Shown: positions 1 to 6,648 of the stretch, piece by piece
Layout: every line of letters begins with the position of its first letter
Numbering within the stretch: position 1 is the first letter of the stretch
NCBI GenBank assembly: GCA_964443385.1
Contig: CAYUCO010000075.1
Location: 1 to 8,880 of the forward strand
Source: VFHP01 sp964443385
GTDB taxonomy: Bacteria; Chloroflexota; Dehalococcoidia; Lucifugimonadales; UBA2985
Length of the DNA stretch: 8,880 bases
Direction: 5' to 3'
The notes under the pieces: model-generated
Told to the model about the DNA's origin: nothing
What the model saw: only the letters and a program-made list of their open reading frames with translations
Databases searched by the model: none
Position numbers and translations under genes: made by a program

Positions 1-482
1 TGTTCATCTTCATCAGCATGATCATCATCGTGTGCATCGTGTTTATCTTCATCACCGTGGTCATCATGTGAGTCTTCATATGCTTTCAGAGAAACCCCAT
101 CTGACAAGAACCTCAGTTTTTGTTCGGCATTTGGCAAAGCAGCCGTAAGTTTTGCACGCCACGATTCCTCATAATTCGCCCCAACCAAAAAAACAATATC
201 TGCTTCCTCAATCACCTTTATGTCATTAGGTGTAGGACTGAATGTGTGGGGATCCGTCCCAGAAGGTATCACATGATTAACCTGTACTTTATCTCCACCA
301 ACATTCTCTACCCAATCAGCTAAAATACTAGTTGAAGTCACAACATTTATAACATCTGCAGTTTCAACTTCTGCAGTTGCAATGGCGGAGGATGTTGGTT
401 GCACCTCAGGCGTCGCCGAGTTTTGACACCCCACCATAAACAGAACCAAACCCAACAATACACTTTTGATACTTAGTCTCAT
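1..482 (-). CDS. znuA: ZnuA-like metal ABC transporter substrate-binding lipoprotein (partial, C-terminus off left edge)
   Basis: This is the N-terminal 160 codons of a cluster A-I (ZnuA/TroA) periplasmic or surface solute-binding protein, which captures Zn2+ (or Mn2+/Fe2+) and hands it to an ABC permease. The N-terminus is a lipoprotein signal: a hydrophobic run ending in the lipobox LFMVGC with Cys19 as the lipid anchor, followed by a Ser/Thr/Ala/Glu linker. The mature domain starts near residue 43 (VINVVTSTSILADWV). The first family metal ligand is His79 in the typical SGTDPHTFSPTP motif. From about residue 136 comes a His/Asp/Glu-rich loop (His139, 142, 148, 151 and 155 visible), typical of zinc-specific members, and the window ends inside it. 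An in-frame ATG at 494 would add four residues. An AAAGGA at 495-500 lies 12 nt before the 482 start but abuts the 494 start, so 482 is preferred. It follows the Fur-family gene by 29 bp on the same strand. ZnuB/ZnuC would be expected beyond the left edge. Metal specificity is inferred from the His-rich loop. Confidence 0.9.
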   Translation of the reverse strand, partial: MRLSIKSVLLGLVLFMVGCQNSATPEVQPTSSAIATAEVETADVINVVTSTSILADWVENVGGDKVQVNHVIPSGTDPHTFSPTPNDIKVIEEADIVFLVGANYEESWRAKLTAALPNAEQKLRFLSDGVSLKAYEDSHDDHGDEDKHDAHDDDHADEDE

Positions 483-511
483 TTCAGAACACATTCCTTT
501 ACATTATTTGA

Positions 512-946
512 TTAAAACTGGCAATTCGAACACATAACGTACAACTCCAACCTATGCCCAACAATCTCCCCCTCAATATCCCCTTCTATCGACTTCAATA
601 ATCGTTCCACCGTGGAATCCCGAAACTCGCCAACACCACCACATTTAACACATACAGTATGGTGATGATGGCCAAATTTAGAAACTGCGTACTTTGGCGA
701 ACCCTTTTCTGAAAACAATTTACATAGAACGCCTTCATTCATTAGTAATTTAAGAGTCCTATAAACCGTAGCTCGACCCACCCACAACAATTCATCATTA
801 ACTTGCTCAGCAGTAAATCCATCTGACTGCCGGTTTAGAAATGAAACTATCGAACGCCTGGTATCAGTAAGTCGGTAACCAGCGTCCTCCATTATTGCCA
901 ACAGATCTTCACTTTGATATTTTGTCGTCATGATACCTTGTCTCAT
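512..946 (-). CDS. Fur-family transcriptional regulator, probably zinc-responsive (Zur)
   Basis: This is a complete Fur-superfamily metalloregulator of normal length (144 aa, or 139 from the second ATG). Numbered from the second ATG at 931, it has a winged helix with recognition segment VGRATVYRTLKLL (about 51-63). The metal region has a four-His run at 88-91, Cys94 and Cys97 of the first CxxC, Glu102, His126 in GHRLELY, and Cys134 and Cys137 of the C-terminal CxxC, so the structural Zn(Cys)4 site and the regulatory ligands look intact. Such proteins repress metal-uptake genes when metal-loaded. The ZnuA-like lipoprotein gene directly downstream makes a Zur role the best guess, but the sequence alone does not exclude Fur or PerR. 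The start is uncertain. The ATG at 946 has no Shine-Dalgarno sequence but sits 8 nt after a TATTAT box, which would suit a leaderless message. The ATG at 931 has only AAGG 4 nt upstream. Confidence 0.93.
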   Translation of the reverse strand: MRQGIMTTKYQSEDLLAIMEDAGYRLTDTRRSIVSFLNRQSDGFTAEQVNDELLWVGRATVYRTLKLLMNEGVLCKLFSEKGSPKYAVSKFGHHHHTVCVKCGGVGEFRDSTVERLLKSIEGDIEGEIVGHRLELYVMCSNCQF

Positions 947-950
947 TCAG

Positions 951-988
951 TTTGATAATACATTAAAGTAACTTATTTCAAAAGTCAA
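951..988 (-). promoter_or_regulatory. Candidate promoter and operator of the fur-like/znuA-like pair
   Basis: In the 54-bp gap before the regulator gene, the minus strand carries TTGACT (983-988), then a 17-nt spacer and a weak TAATGT (960-965). A better -10-like TATTAT lies at 955-960. An imperfect inverted repeat overlaps this: TTTGATAATA (951-960) against TTATTTCAAA (973-982), about 7 of 10 positions paired. A short perfect palindrome AAGTAACTT lies between the arms (966-974). This placement would suit autoregulation by the adjacent metalloregulator. No known Zur consensus is matched, so this is a weak candidate. Confidence 0.3.
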
Positions 989-1000
989 GTGGATGTTAGT

Positions 1001-2218
1001 CTAGTAGTCGACTTTTCCGTCTATATACAAATCCCTCAAGGGTTTCGACAGGAAACTGATAAATATCGTCAGTATAAATACTAATCCGGTGACGATGAAA
1101 ACGGGACTGGCTCCAATATGATCTGCTAGAGCTGCATTTATAAGATTGAAGGAAGCCATCATAGCTCCTATATGCCATAAATACACACTCATCACTCTGC
1201 CCCTCATGTAATCAGGAGCAGACATCTGAACAACTGCGCCAGAAATAGCCATATATGCAGCCTGGGATCCTCCCATTACGAAACAACCCAGCAAAGCAAC
1301 TTCTACTGTAGTTGCCAGTCCAAGCAAAACCGGACCTAATCCACTAAATATAGCGGTAATAAGAAGAAATCTGCCTCTTAATTTGAGATTCTTTACCCCG
1401 GCTATTGCAAGCACCAGAATCAATGCACCTGTACCTACAGACATCATTAAATATGTGGCACCTACTCCACCATCAGAAAAGAAACCTTCGGACAGAACAG
1501 GCAAAAGAGATTCAAAAGACATCGTTAGGCAGCAGTGTAAAAAAACAGTGATCATCAATGGCAGAACCAATGAATGACTGTAAACAAATCTTAAACCTGC
1601 AAAAAAATTACCCAGAGCACTTTCGCGTTTATCCATGGATCCAAAAGACACTGTTTTGATGTTAAGGACTAATATGAAACTAAAAACATAGAACAAAGTA
1701 CAAGTAGCAAAAGCACCGACAGGACCGAACGCAGCCATCAATGGAGATACAAGAGCTGGCCCTACCAATCTAGAACCCTGGGTCGTTGCTGCGTTCAATG
1801 ATATTGCATTCAATAAATTGTCTTTAGGAACTAAGTTTGGTAAAAGAGCTTGGCCTGCAGGCATCTGACTAGCCCTTGCAAAACCATTTATGAATGACAG
1901 TACTACTATATGCCAAACCACAATAACATCCGTCACAGATAAAACCACCAAGACTGCATTATGCGTAAATTGTACTGTGAACAAGATGGCTATTAGGTTT
2001 CGTCTATTAAATTTGTCAGCCATATAGCCAGCTATTGGCGGAGCCAAAAACATTGGAGCCATGGCGGTGAAAGTTACTAATCCAACCCAAACAGACGATC
2101 CAGACAAAGTATAAACTAACCAACCACGAGCAACTATTAGTGCCCATGCGGCTCCACCAGCAGACAGTGAAGCAAGCCATAATAATCTATAATCTCGATA
2201 TTTCAGAGAATCTAGCAT
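1001..2218 (-). CDS. MFS transporter (EntS-like MFS_3 type)
   Basis: This is a complete 405-residue major facilitator superfamily permease, a proton-coupled transporter of the inner membrane, usually an exporter of drugs or siderophore-like molecules in this subgroup. The N-terminus (LKYRDYRLLWLASLSAGGA) is typical of EntS/MFS_3 proteins, with an early YRxLW motif before TM1. The MFS motif A loop GYMADKFNRR lies at 64-73 with the conserved Gly64, Asp68 and Arg72 between TM2 and TM3. Hydrophobic segments continue along the protein, consistent with about 12 helices, and a break near residues 190-210 (charged stretch DKRESALG) matches the central cytoplasmic loop. The ATG start is supported by AAAGGG at 2226-2231, 7 nt upstream. 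It lies 74 bp downstream of the EamA gene and 54 bp upstream of the Fur-like gene on the same strand. The substrate cannot be told from the sequence, and a role in metal or metallophore export is only possible by proximity. Confidence 0.93.
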   Translation of the reverse strand: MLDSLKYRDYRLLWLASLSAGGAAWALIVARGWLVYTLSGSSVWVGLVTFTAMAPMFLAPPIAGYMADKFNRRNLIAILFTVQFTHNAVLVVLSVTDVIVVWHIVVLSFINGFARASQMPAGQALLPNLVPKDNLLNAISLNAATTQGSRLVGPALVSPLMAAFGPVGAFATCTLFYVFSFILVLNIKTVSFGSMDKRESALGNFFAGLRFVYSHSLVLPLMITVFLHCCLTMSFESLLPVLSEGFFSDGGVGATYLMMSVGTGALILVLAIAGVKNLKLRGRFLLITAIFSGLGPVLLGLATTVEVALLGCFVMGGSQAAYMAISGAVVQMSAPDYMRGRVMSVYLWHIGAMMASFNLINAALADHIGASPVFIVTGLVFILTIFISFLSKPLRDLYIDGKVDY

Positions 2219-2292
2219 CTATAAACCCTTTCGATGAAAGAAGACTAAACCAATTGGATTCGATTTGGAATAGCTTTACGAAGCTAGTGAAT

Positions 2293-3165
2293 TTAATTGG
2301 TGACCGCGGCTAGTATAATTACTCCCCCAACTGTCACTAATATGCCGGCCGTTTGAATACTGGACACTCGTTCTGCAATTAAAACCCTAGCTAAAACAAT
2401 AGTAACTATTGGACTGCCTGCAGAAATTGGTGAAACGATAAAAACTGGAGCTAACACAAAACCAACGGCTATACATATGAACCCAAGAGAATCCAAAACA
2501 CCAGCTATAAAAACATTCTTAATACCTAATTCATAAGATAACTTTAGAGGAACGGCCATCTTAATGGCCCATATTCCTGTCAATAAACTGCTAACGAACA
2601 TAGGTACAATAATCGCGAGAATTGGACCAAATACCTCAACCAATGGCTTAAGGACACAGACAGCTAAACCAGTGATGAACATACAGGCAATGGCATACTT
2701 TAACCCAGTTGAAGATCCAGAAATTGAAGCGTCTTTGAATGAGGTTAGGGCTATGCCCAAAGTTATTATGACTACCAAGCTGAATTGTAAAAAACTAAAA
2801 TTCTCACCAAGAAATATTGCAGAGAATATTACAGCAACTACGGCAAACGCTGATGCCACAGCAGTTACAACAGACACAGATCCTGTGGAAAGCCCTCTAT
2901 AGTATAAAACATAATTCAGGGTAAACAGGAATCCGACGAGAGAACCGCCGGTTAACAAAAACACAAAATCTATGTCACTATAATATCCCGCAATGATTCT
3001 ATAAATTAAAATCACCATAGGGACAAATAATCCTATGACATGCACGTAGAATGAAGTCCTTATAGCACTACCCAACTGAATAGTAGCGGTTCTCGCGGAG
3101 TAGTCAGCCACCCCCCAACAAACCATGGCCATAAGAGCCCAAAATACACCATAATAAATTTCCAC
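2293..3165 (-). CDS. EamA/DMT-superfamily transporter
   Basis: This is a complete 290-residue member of the drug/metabolite transporter superfamily, an inner-membrane permease that usually exports amino acids or other metabolites. It has the expected ten hydrophobic helices in two EamA repeats, about residues 5-138 and 155-288. The first helix carries the family-typical CWG motif (WALMAMVCWGVADY, about 9-22). The second repeat ends in a region rich in Ser/Pro/Gly (VFIVSPISAGSPIVTIVLA) followed by helix 10 (TAGILVTVGGVIILAA), a usual EamA C-terminus. Translation appears to start at GTG 3165: the segment right after it fits the family's usual short N-terminus before TM1, while the first internal ATG would cut into TM1. 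No Shine-Dalgarno is visible. It is the first gene of the minus-strand block and is divergent from the catabolic operon. Substrate unknown. Confidence 0.92.
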   Translation of the reverse strand: MEIYYGVFWALMAMVCWGVADYSARTATIQLGSAIRTSFYVHVIGLFVPMVILIYRIIAGYYSDIDFVFLLTGGSLVGFLFTLNYVLYYRGLSTGSVSVVTAVASAFAVVAVIFSAIFLGENFSFLQFSLVVIITLGIALTSFKDASISGSSTGLKYAIACMFITGLAVCVLKPLVEVFGPILAIIVPMFVSSLLTGIWAIKMAVPLKLSYELGIKNVFIAGVLDSLGFICIAVGFVLAPVFIVSPISAGSPIVTIVLARVLIAERVSSIQTAGILVTVGGVIILAAVTN

Positions 3166-3172
3166 GAATGGG

Positions 3173-3203
3173 ATTATACATCAATCATATAGCATGTGCT
3201 CAA
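3173..3203 (-). promoter_or_regulatory. Candidate promoter of the EamA gene, possibly giving a leaderless mRNA
   Basis: On the minus strand a perfect TATAAT (3173-3178) ends 7 nt before the GTG start at 3165. TTGAGC (3198-3203) lies 19 nt upstream of it as a possible -35. Transcription would then begin at or next to the start codon, which agrees with the lack of a Shine-Dalgarno sequence. Spacing of 19 nt is long, so the -35 is weaker than the -10. Confidence 0.45.
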
Positions 3204-3367
3204 CACAAAATTATCAATAAATTATCGGCCTGTATACTCGACTATTTCATCAGGGTAATTTAGAATTATATTTAGTTGATAAGAGACTATTTTGATTGAC
3301 ATCACCGCCCTACAGTTTCCCGAAGATGTCTAAGTACGTGCAGTCCGCCCATTAAATTAAAGAGGAG
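3204..3367 (+). other. Divergent intergenic region upstream of the catabolic operon
   Basis: I see no small gene, RNA fold or clear operator here. The plus strand has TATATT at 3267-3272 as a -10-like box without a good -35, and TTGACA at 3296-3301 without a good -10, so the operon promoter is not resolved. GACTATTT occurs twice (3240-3247 and 3285-3292). The region ends in AGGAG (3363-3367), the ribosome binding site of the PAL-like gene, 10 nt before its ATG. Confidence 0.4.
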
Positions 3368-3377
3368 AATTCTACTT

Positions 3378-4409
3378 ATGACAGACAAGAATAATGAAGA
3401 CTGGGAATATGGATTAAATTTAGAGAGATTATCTGGAGAGTCAAACAGTGAGTCGGTTATCTTAGGTGAAGGCGATTTCTCATACGAAGTATCTGGCAAG
3501 AATTGGGGCAAGTTACCCGAGGGTTGGGTCTACAAAGAAGCGACTTCAGTAGCAATAAACTCCAAGGACGAAATATACGTTTTCAATCGAGGAACCACTC
3601 CTATGATTATCTTCGACACGGACGGCAATATTAAAGATAGCTGGGGTGATGGTGTGTTCTCCAACCCACACGGAGTCAGTATTGGTCCTGAAGATGAAGT
3701 ATACTGCGCAGATAACGGGGACAGTTCCATCAGGAAATTTACTCCTGACGGCAAACTGTTGCTTACAATAGGAACTCCAGGCAGTCCTGCCGAGAAAATG
3801 AGCGGAAATCCTTTTAATCGTCCCACATATGTTGCAGTAGACAACCAAACTGGGGTTATTTATGTAGCTGATGGTTATTCAAACGCCAAAGTACACAAGT
3901 TCACTCCAGATGGAAAACATGTTCTCTCATGGGGCGAATCTGGTACTGGAGAAGGTCAGTTCAACATAGTTCATGACATAATAATTGATAAAGATGGATG
4001 GGTATACATAGCCGACCGAGAAAATCACAGGATACAAGTATTCGATAAAAATGGGAATTTCCAGACACAATGGGGCAACTTTTCTAGAGCAGCAGCAATA
4101 TGTTTGGATTCCAGCCAAGGCAGAGATCTCATATACATAGGAGAATATTTCTGTGGGTTGGGGACTAATGATACAGGAACAGACCTCGGACCAAGGGTCA
4201 GTATAATAGATACGAATGGCAAACTTGTCGCTAGATTAGGACACGAATCGTTTGGAGAAGAAACAGGAAGGTTCTTTTCTCCGCATGGCATAGCGGTTGA
4301 TTCCCACGGAGACATTTATGTGGCTGAAGTATCTTGGAGTGATTATGGATCTCGAATGGATCCACCACGTGAATTGAGATCAATGCAAAAACTAGTGAAA
4401 TTAAAATAG
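3378..4409 (+). CDS. NHL-repeat beta-propeller lyase, peptidyl-alpha-hydroxyglycine alpha-amidating lyase (PAL) type
   Basis: This is a 343-residue beta-propeller protein of the PAL/NHL family. Known PAL (EC 4.3.2.5) splits peptidyl-alpha-hydroxyglycine into a peptide amide and glyoxylate. Aligned from memory with rat PAL, all six key residues are present: Arg71 (FNRG; rat Arg533), zinc ligands His98 (NPHGVSI; His585), His199 (IVHD; His690) and His303 (SPHGIAVD; His786), catalytic Tyr167 (ADGYSN; Tyr654) and Arg214 (IADREN; Arg706). The rat calcium ligand Asp787 is Gly304 here. The four rat disulfide cysteines are replaced (Asn147, Ser168, Tyr210, Val221), and there is no signal peptide, so a cytosolic enzyme is likely. 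The propeller runs from about 49 to 343. ATG at 3378 follows AGGAG. It is the first gene of the plus-strand operon, 54 bp before the glycerate kinase gene. No PHM hydroxylase is present, so the natural substrate is unknown; glyoxylate as product would fit the neighbours. Confidence 0.88.
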   Translation: MTDKNNEDWEYGLNLERLSGESNSESVILGEGDFSYEVSGKNWGKLPEGWVYKEATSVAINSKDEIYVFNRGTTPMIIFDTDGNIKDSWGDGVFSNPHGVSIGPEDEVYCADNGDSSIRKFTPDGKLLLTIGTPGSPAEKMSGNPFNRPTYVAVDNQTGVIYVADGYSNAKVHKFTPDGKHVLSWGESGTGEGQFNIVHDIIIDKDGWVYIADRENHRIQVFDKNGNFQTQWGNFSRAAAICLDSSQGRDLIYIGEYFCGLGTNDTGTDLGPRVSIIDTNGKLVARLGHESFGEETGRFFSPHGIAVDSHGDIYVAEVSWSDYGSRMDPPRELRSMQKLVKLK

Positions 4410-4450
4410 ACTTTCTTAAGAAAAACTAGCTAAATAATACTTTATGAATT

Positions 4451-4455
4451 GAGGG
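4451..4455 (+). promoter_or_regulatory. Ribosome binding site supporting a TTG start
   Basis: GAGGG lies 8 nt before TTG at 4464. The in-frame codon at 4458 is a TAG stop, and the nearby ATG at 4444 is closed at once by TGA, so TTG 4464 is the earliest and best-supported start of the kinase. Confidence 0.6.
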
Positions 4456-4463
4456 TATAGCTT

Positions 4464-5633
4464 TTGAGTAGTCACATTAAGATTGTGGTAGCTCCTCAAG
4501 CATTCAAGGGAACCGCTTCGGCTTCCTTGGTTGCTAATGCAATAATTAACGCGTTGACAAAAGCCGTACCAAACGCCGTAGTCATACCAACACCAATAGC
4601 AGACGGTGGTGGTGGAACTGTCGAGGCATTAGTAACATCTAGCAACGGCAGATTGGTTAACTCTGAAACTCTGGATCCTATTGGACGACCAATAGAAGCA
4701 ACCTGGGGAATCTTAGGGGACGGAACAACAGCCGTAATAGAATCTGCAGCCGCATCTGGGTTAGCCCTATTGAAACCGTCTGAATACAATCCTGAATTTA
4801 CAAGTACAAAGGGAACTGGTTTGTTAATCAAAGAGGTACTAGACAAAGGGTATAAGAATTTGCTTATAGGCTTAGGAGACAGCGCCACTAATGACGGAGG
4901 AGTTGGTCTGGGACGAGCCTTGGGCATTATTCCAATAAACGACACTGGCAACGAAATCCCAGAAGGTGGGGCTGCCCTTTCAACTCTACATTCATTTGAT
5001 ACTAGCAACGTTCATCCTTCTCTGGCAGAACTAAAGATCACAGTTCTCTGTGACGTTAAAAATACCCTGTGCGGTCCAAATGGATCTTCACATATATTCG
5101 GACCTCAAAAAGGAGCTTCTCCAGAACAGATATCTAAACTAGACCTGGCATTGGCCCATTTTGCCCAGGTGGTAAAAACTCAATTTCACAAGGATGTGAT
5201 AAATATGCCTGGTGCCGGAGCTGGAGGAGGATTGGGGGCAGGGCTTGTAGCCTTGTGTAACGCTACACTGAAACCAGGTTTTGACGTAATAAGTAAATCT
5301 ATAAAATTGCCTAAAATTATTAAAGAGGCAGATGTGGTAATAACCGGAGAAGGTCGTATTGATGAATCAACTCCTGGCGGTAAAGGGGTTGCAGGTATAG
5401 CACAGATAGCTAAATCTAATGGAGTGAAGTCAGTGTTGGCCATAGTTGGGTCAAGCGATCTGGAACCGAATAAATATAAAGACATTGGTATAGACGGAGT
5501 GTTTGCGTTGAATCAATCTAAGGAAGACCCTATACCGAGTCCAGAACGAACCCCTAGTCTCATAGAAAAAACTACGACCTTAGCTATCAAGGACTTGATA
5601 ACAGACGAAAGGAATGTGACTCGTGATAGATAA
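4464..5633 (+). CDS. Glycerate 2-kinase (GarK/GlxK family)
   Basis: This is a complete 389-residue member of the Gly_kinase family (PF02595), which phosphorylates D-glycerate with ATP to 2-phosphoglycerate and so feeds glycolysis from glyoxylate or tartronate-semialdehyde pathways. The family signatures are present in order: VVAPQAFKGTASA (8-20), PIADGGGGTVEAL (44-56), IGLGDSATNDGGVGLG (135-150), CDVKN and IFGPQKGA around 196-218, the glycine-rich GAGAGGGLGAGL (250-261), and VITGEGRIDESTPGGKG (292-308). Length is normal for the family. Two spots deviate mildly: IADGGGGT for the usual ADGGEGT, and GLGDSATND for the usual GLGGSATND; neither obviously removes a catalytic residue. Translation begins at TTG, supported by GAGGG. 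The 3' end overlaps the next gene by 11 bp, so the two are probably translationally coupled. It belongs to the small GarK class, not the unrelated GlpX-like or archaeal MOFRL class. Confidence 0.95.
   Translation: MSSHIKIVVAPQAFKGTASASLVANAIINALTKAVPNAVVIPTPIADGGGGTVEALVTSSNGRLVNSETLDPIGRPIEATWGILGDGTTAVIESAAASGLALLKPSEYNPEFTSTKGTGLLIKEVLDKGYKNLLIGLGDSATNDGGVGLGRALGIIPINDTGNEIPEGGAALSTLHSFDTSNVHPSLAELKITVLCDVKNTLCGPNGSSHIFGPQKGASPEQISKLDLALAHFAQVVKTQFHKDVINMPGAGAGGGLGAGLVALCNATLKPGFDVISKSIKLPKIIKEADVVITGEGRIDESTPGGKGVAGIAQIAKSNGVKSVLAIVGSSDLEPNKYKDIGIDGVFALNQSKEDPIPSPERTPSLIEKTTTLAIKDLITDERNVTRDR
5608..5613 (+). promoter_or_regulatory. Ribosome binding site inside glycerate kinase supporting a GTG start
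   Basis: AAAGGA lies 9 nt before the GTG at 5623, within the last codons of the kinase gene. It supports the GTG as the start of the dehydrogenase and the 11-bp overlap (5623-5633). Confidence 0.6.
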
Positions 5634-6606
5634 TAAACCTCGTGTATTTGTAGGACGAAGATTACCTCAAGAAATAATCGACAGACTGGAATTAAATTTT
5701 GAGGTTGATCTGTGGGATAGCGATATGCCTCCTGACCGGGAAAGTTTAATTGAACATATTTCCAAAGCTGATGGAATATTTTCATTACTAACAGAAAGAA
5801 TAGATGAGGCAATCATTGAATCTAGTCCGTCTCTTAAAGTTATTAGCAACATGGCCGTAGGCACAGACAATATAGACGTAGCCTCAGCCACTAGACACAA
5901 CATACCGGTCGGGAATACACCAGGAGTGCTGACTGAAACAACGGCGGATTTTGCTTTTTCTTTACTTATATCATCATCTCGTAGAATAGTAGATGCGGAC
6001 AATTACGTCAGGGCTGGACACTGGAAAACCTGGGGGCCAAGCATATTACTAGGAAGAGACCTTTTCGGCGCTACGCTAGGAATAATCGGTTACGGGGAGA
6101 TAGGGCAGGCCATGGCAAGAAGAGCAACTGGATTTAATATGAAAATTCTCTATAACAGAAGGACTCCTATTGAACCTATCGATGGTATAAATGCTGGCTA
6201 CGCAACAGTAGACCAAATACTTCTTCAATCAGATTTCGTCTCACTTCATGTTCCTCTAACACCAGACACCCGACATATGATTGGGGCTAGAGAGTTATCC
6301 CTAATGAAAGATTCAGCTATACTGATAAACACTGCAAGGGGACCTGTGGTTGACCAAGAAGCTCTTGTAGAGGCCCTTAGGGCAGGCAGACCTGAGAGAG
6401 CAGCAATCGACGTTACCAACGTTGAGCCAATAGATATGAACGACGAATTGCTGTCGCTACCCAATGTTATCATAGCTCCTCATATAGCAAGCGCGAGTGT
6501 GGCAACAAGATTAAAAATGGCTAACATGGCAGTAGACAATCTGATAGCCGGTTTATCAGGTGAAAAACTTATAAACTGTGCCAATAGCGAAGTATACGAT
6601 AAATGA
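5623..6606 (+). CDS. D-2-hydroxyacid dehydrogenase, glyoxylate/hydroxypyruvate reductase (D-glycerate dehydrogenase) type
   Basis: This is a complete 327-residue D-isomer-specific 2-hydroxyacid dehydrogenase that would interconvert glyoxylate with glycolate and hydroxypyruvate with D-glycerate, supplying the kinase encoded just upstream. The catalytic domain carries the GyaR/GRHPR-type motif MAVGTDNIDVASAT (77-90) and NTPGVLTETTADFAFSLL (98-115). The Rossmann motif GIIGYGEIG is at 153-161 and the catalytic triad is Arg239 (NTARGPVVD), Glu268 (NVEP) and His287 (APHIAS). After the second Rossmann strand the sequence reads YNRRTPIEP (177-185): two arginines in place of an acidic residue suggest NADPH preference, as in GRHPR. 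That specificity is inferred. GTG start with AAAGGA; 11-bp overlap with glycerate kinase. Substrate could also be another 2-oxo acid, but the pairing with GarK favours hydroxypyruvate or glyoxylate. Confidence 0.94.
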   Translation: MIDNKPRVFVGRRLPQEIIDRLELNFEVDLWDSDMPPDRESLIEHISKADGIFSLLTERIDEAIIESSPSLKVISNMAVGTDNIDVASATRHNIPVGNTPGVLTETTADFAFSLLISSSRRIVDADNYVRAGHWKTWGPSILLGRDLFGATLGIIGYGEIGQAMARRATGFNMKILYNRRTPIEPIDGINAGYATVDQILLQSDFVSLHVPLTPDTRHMIGARELSLMKDSAILINTARGPVVDQEALVEALRAGRPERAAIDVTNVEPIDMNDELLSLPNVIIAPHIASASVATRLKMANMAVDNLIAGLSGEKLINCANSEVYDK

Positions 6607-6648
6607 AATAAACAAACTTGTACAATAAATTGAAAGGAAGTAGACGAA

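Noticed and set aside
1..66. Trinucleotide-like repeat (cat/atc runs) at the left end as a microsatellite or CRISPR-like repeat
   Set aside because: In frame it encodes the His/Asp-rich metal loop of the ZnuA-like protein, which fully explains the low complexity.
120..323. Plus-strand 67-aa open frame at the left end
   Set aside because: It lies antisense to the ZnuA-like gene, which has a lipobox and metal motifs in the other strand; no domain or ribosome binding site is seen.
2271..2286. Small hairpin TAGCTT-TACG-AAGCTA between the EamA and MFS genes as a terminator
   Set aside because: The stem is only 6 bp, GC-poor, and not followed by a T run on the minus strand, so it is unlikely to stop transcription.
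3302..3511. Minus-strand open frame across the divergent intergenic region and start of the PAL-like gene
   Set aside because: It overlaps the well-supported PAL-like start and its ribosome binding site, and the product resembles no family.
4412..4423. Perfect palindrome TTTCTTAAGAAA after the PAL-like gene
   Set aside because: It has no loop and no T tract, is AT-rich and short, and the operon continues past it; most likely chance in an AT-rich gap. The AAAAACTAG repeat around it (4387-4395, 4421-4429) is also too short to support.
4496..5008. Long open frame (170 aa) antisense to glycerate kinase
   Set aside because: The sense strand encodes all glycerate kinase motifs; the antisense product has no recognisable domain and no ribosome binding site, and is a codon-bias shadow.
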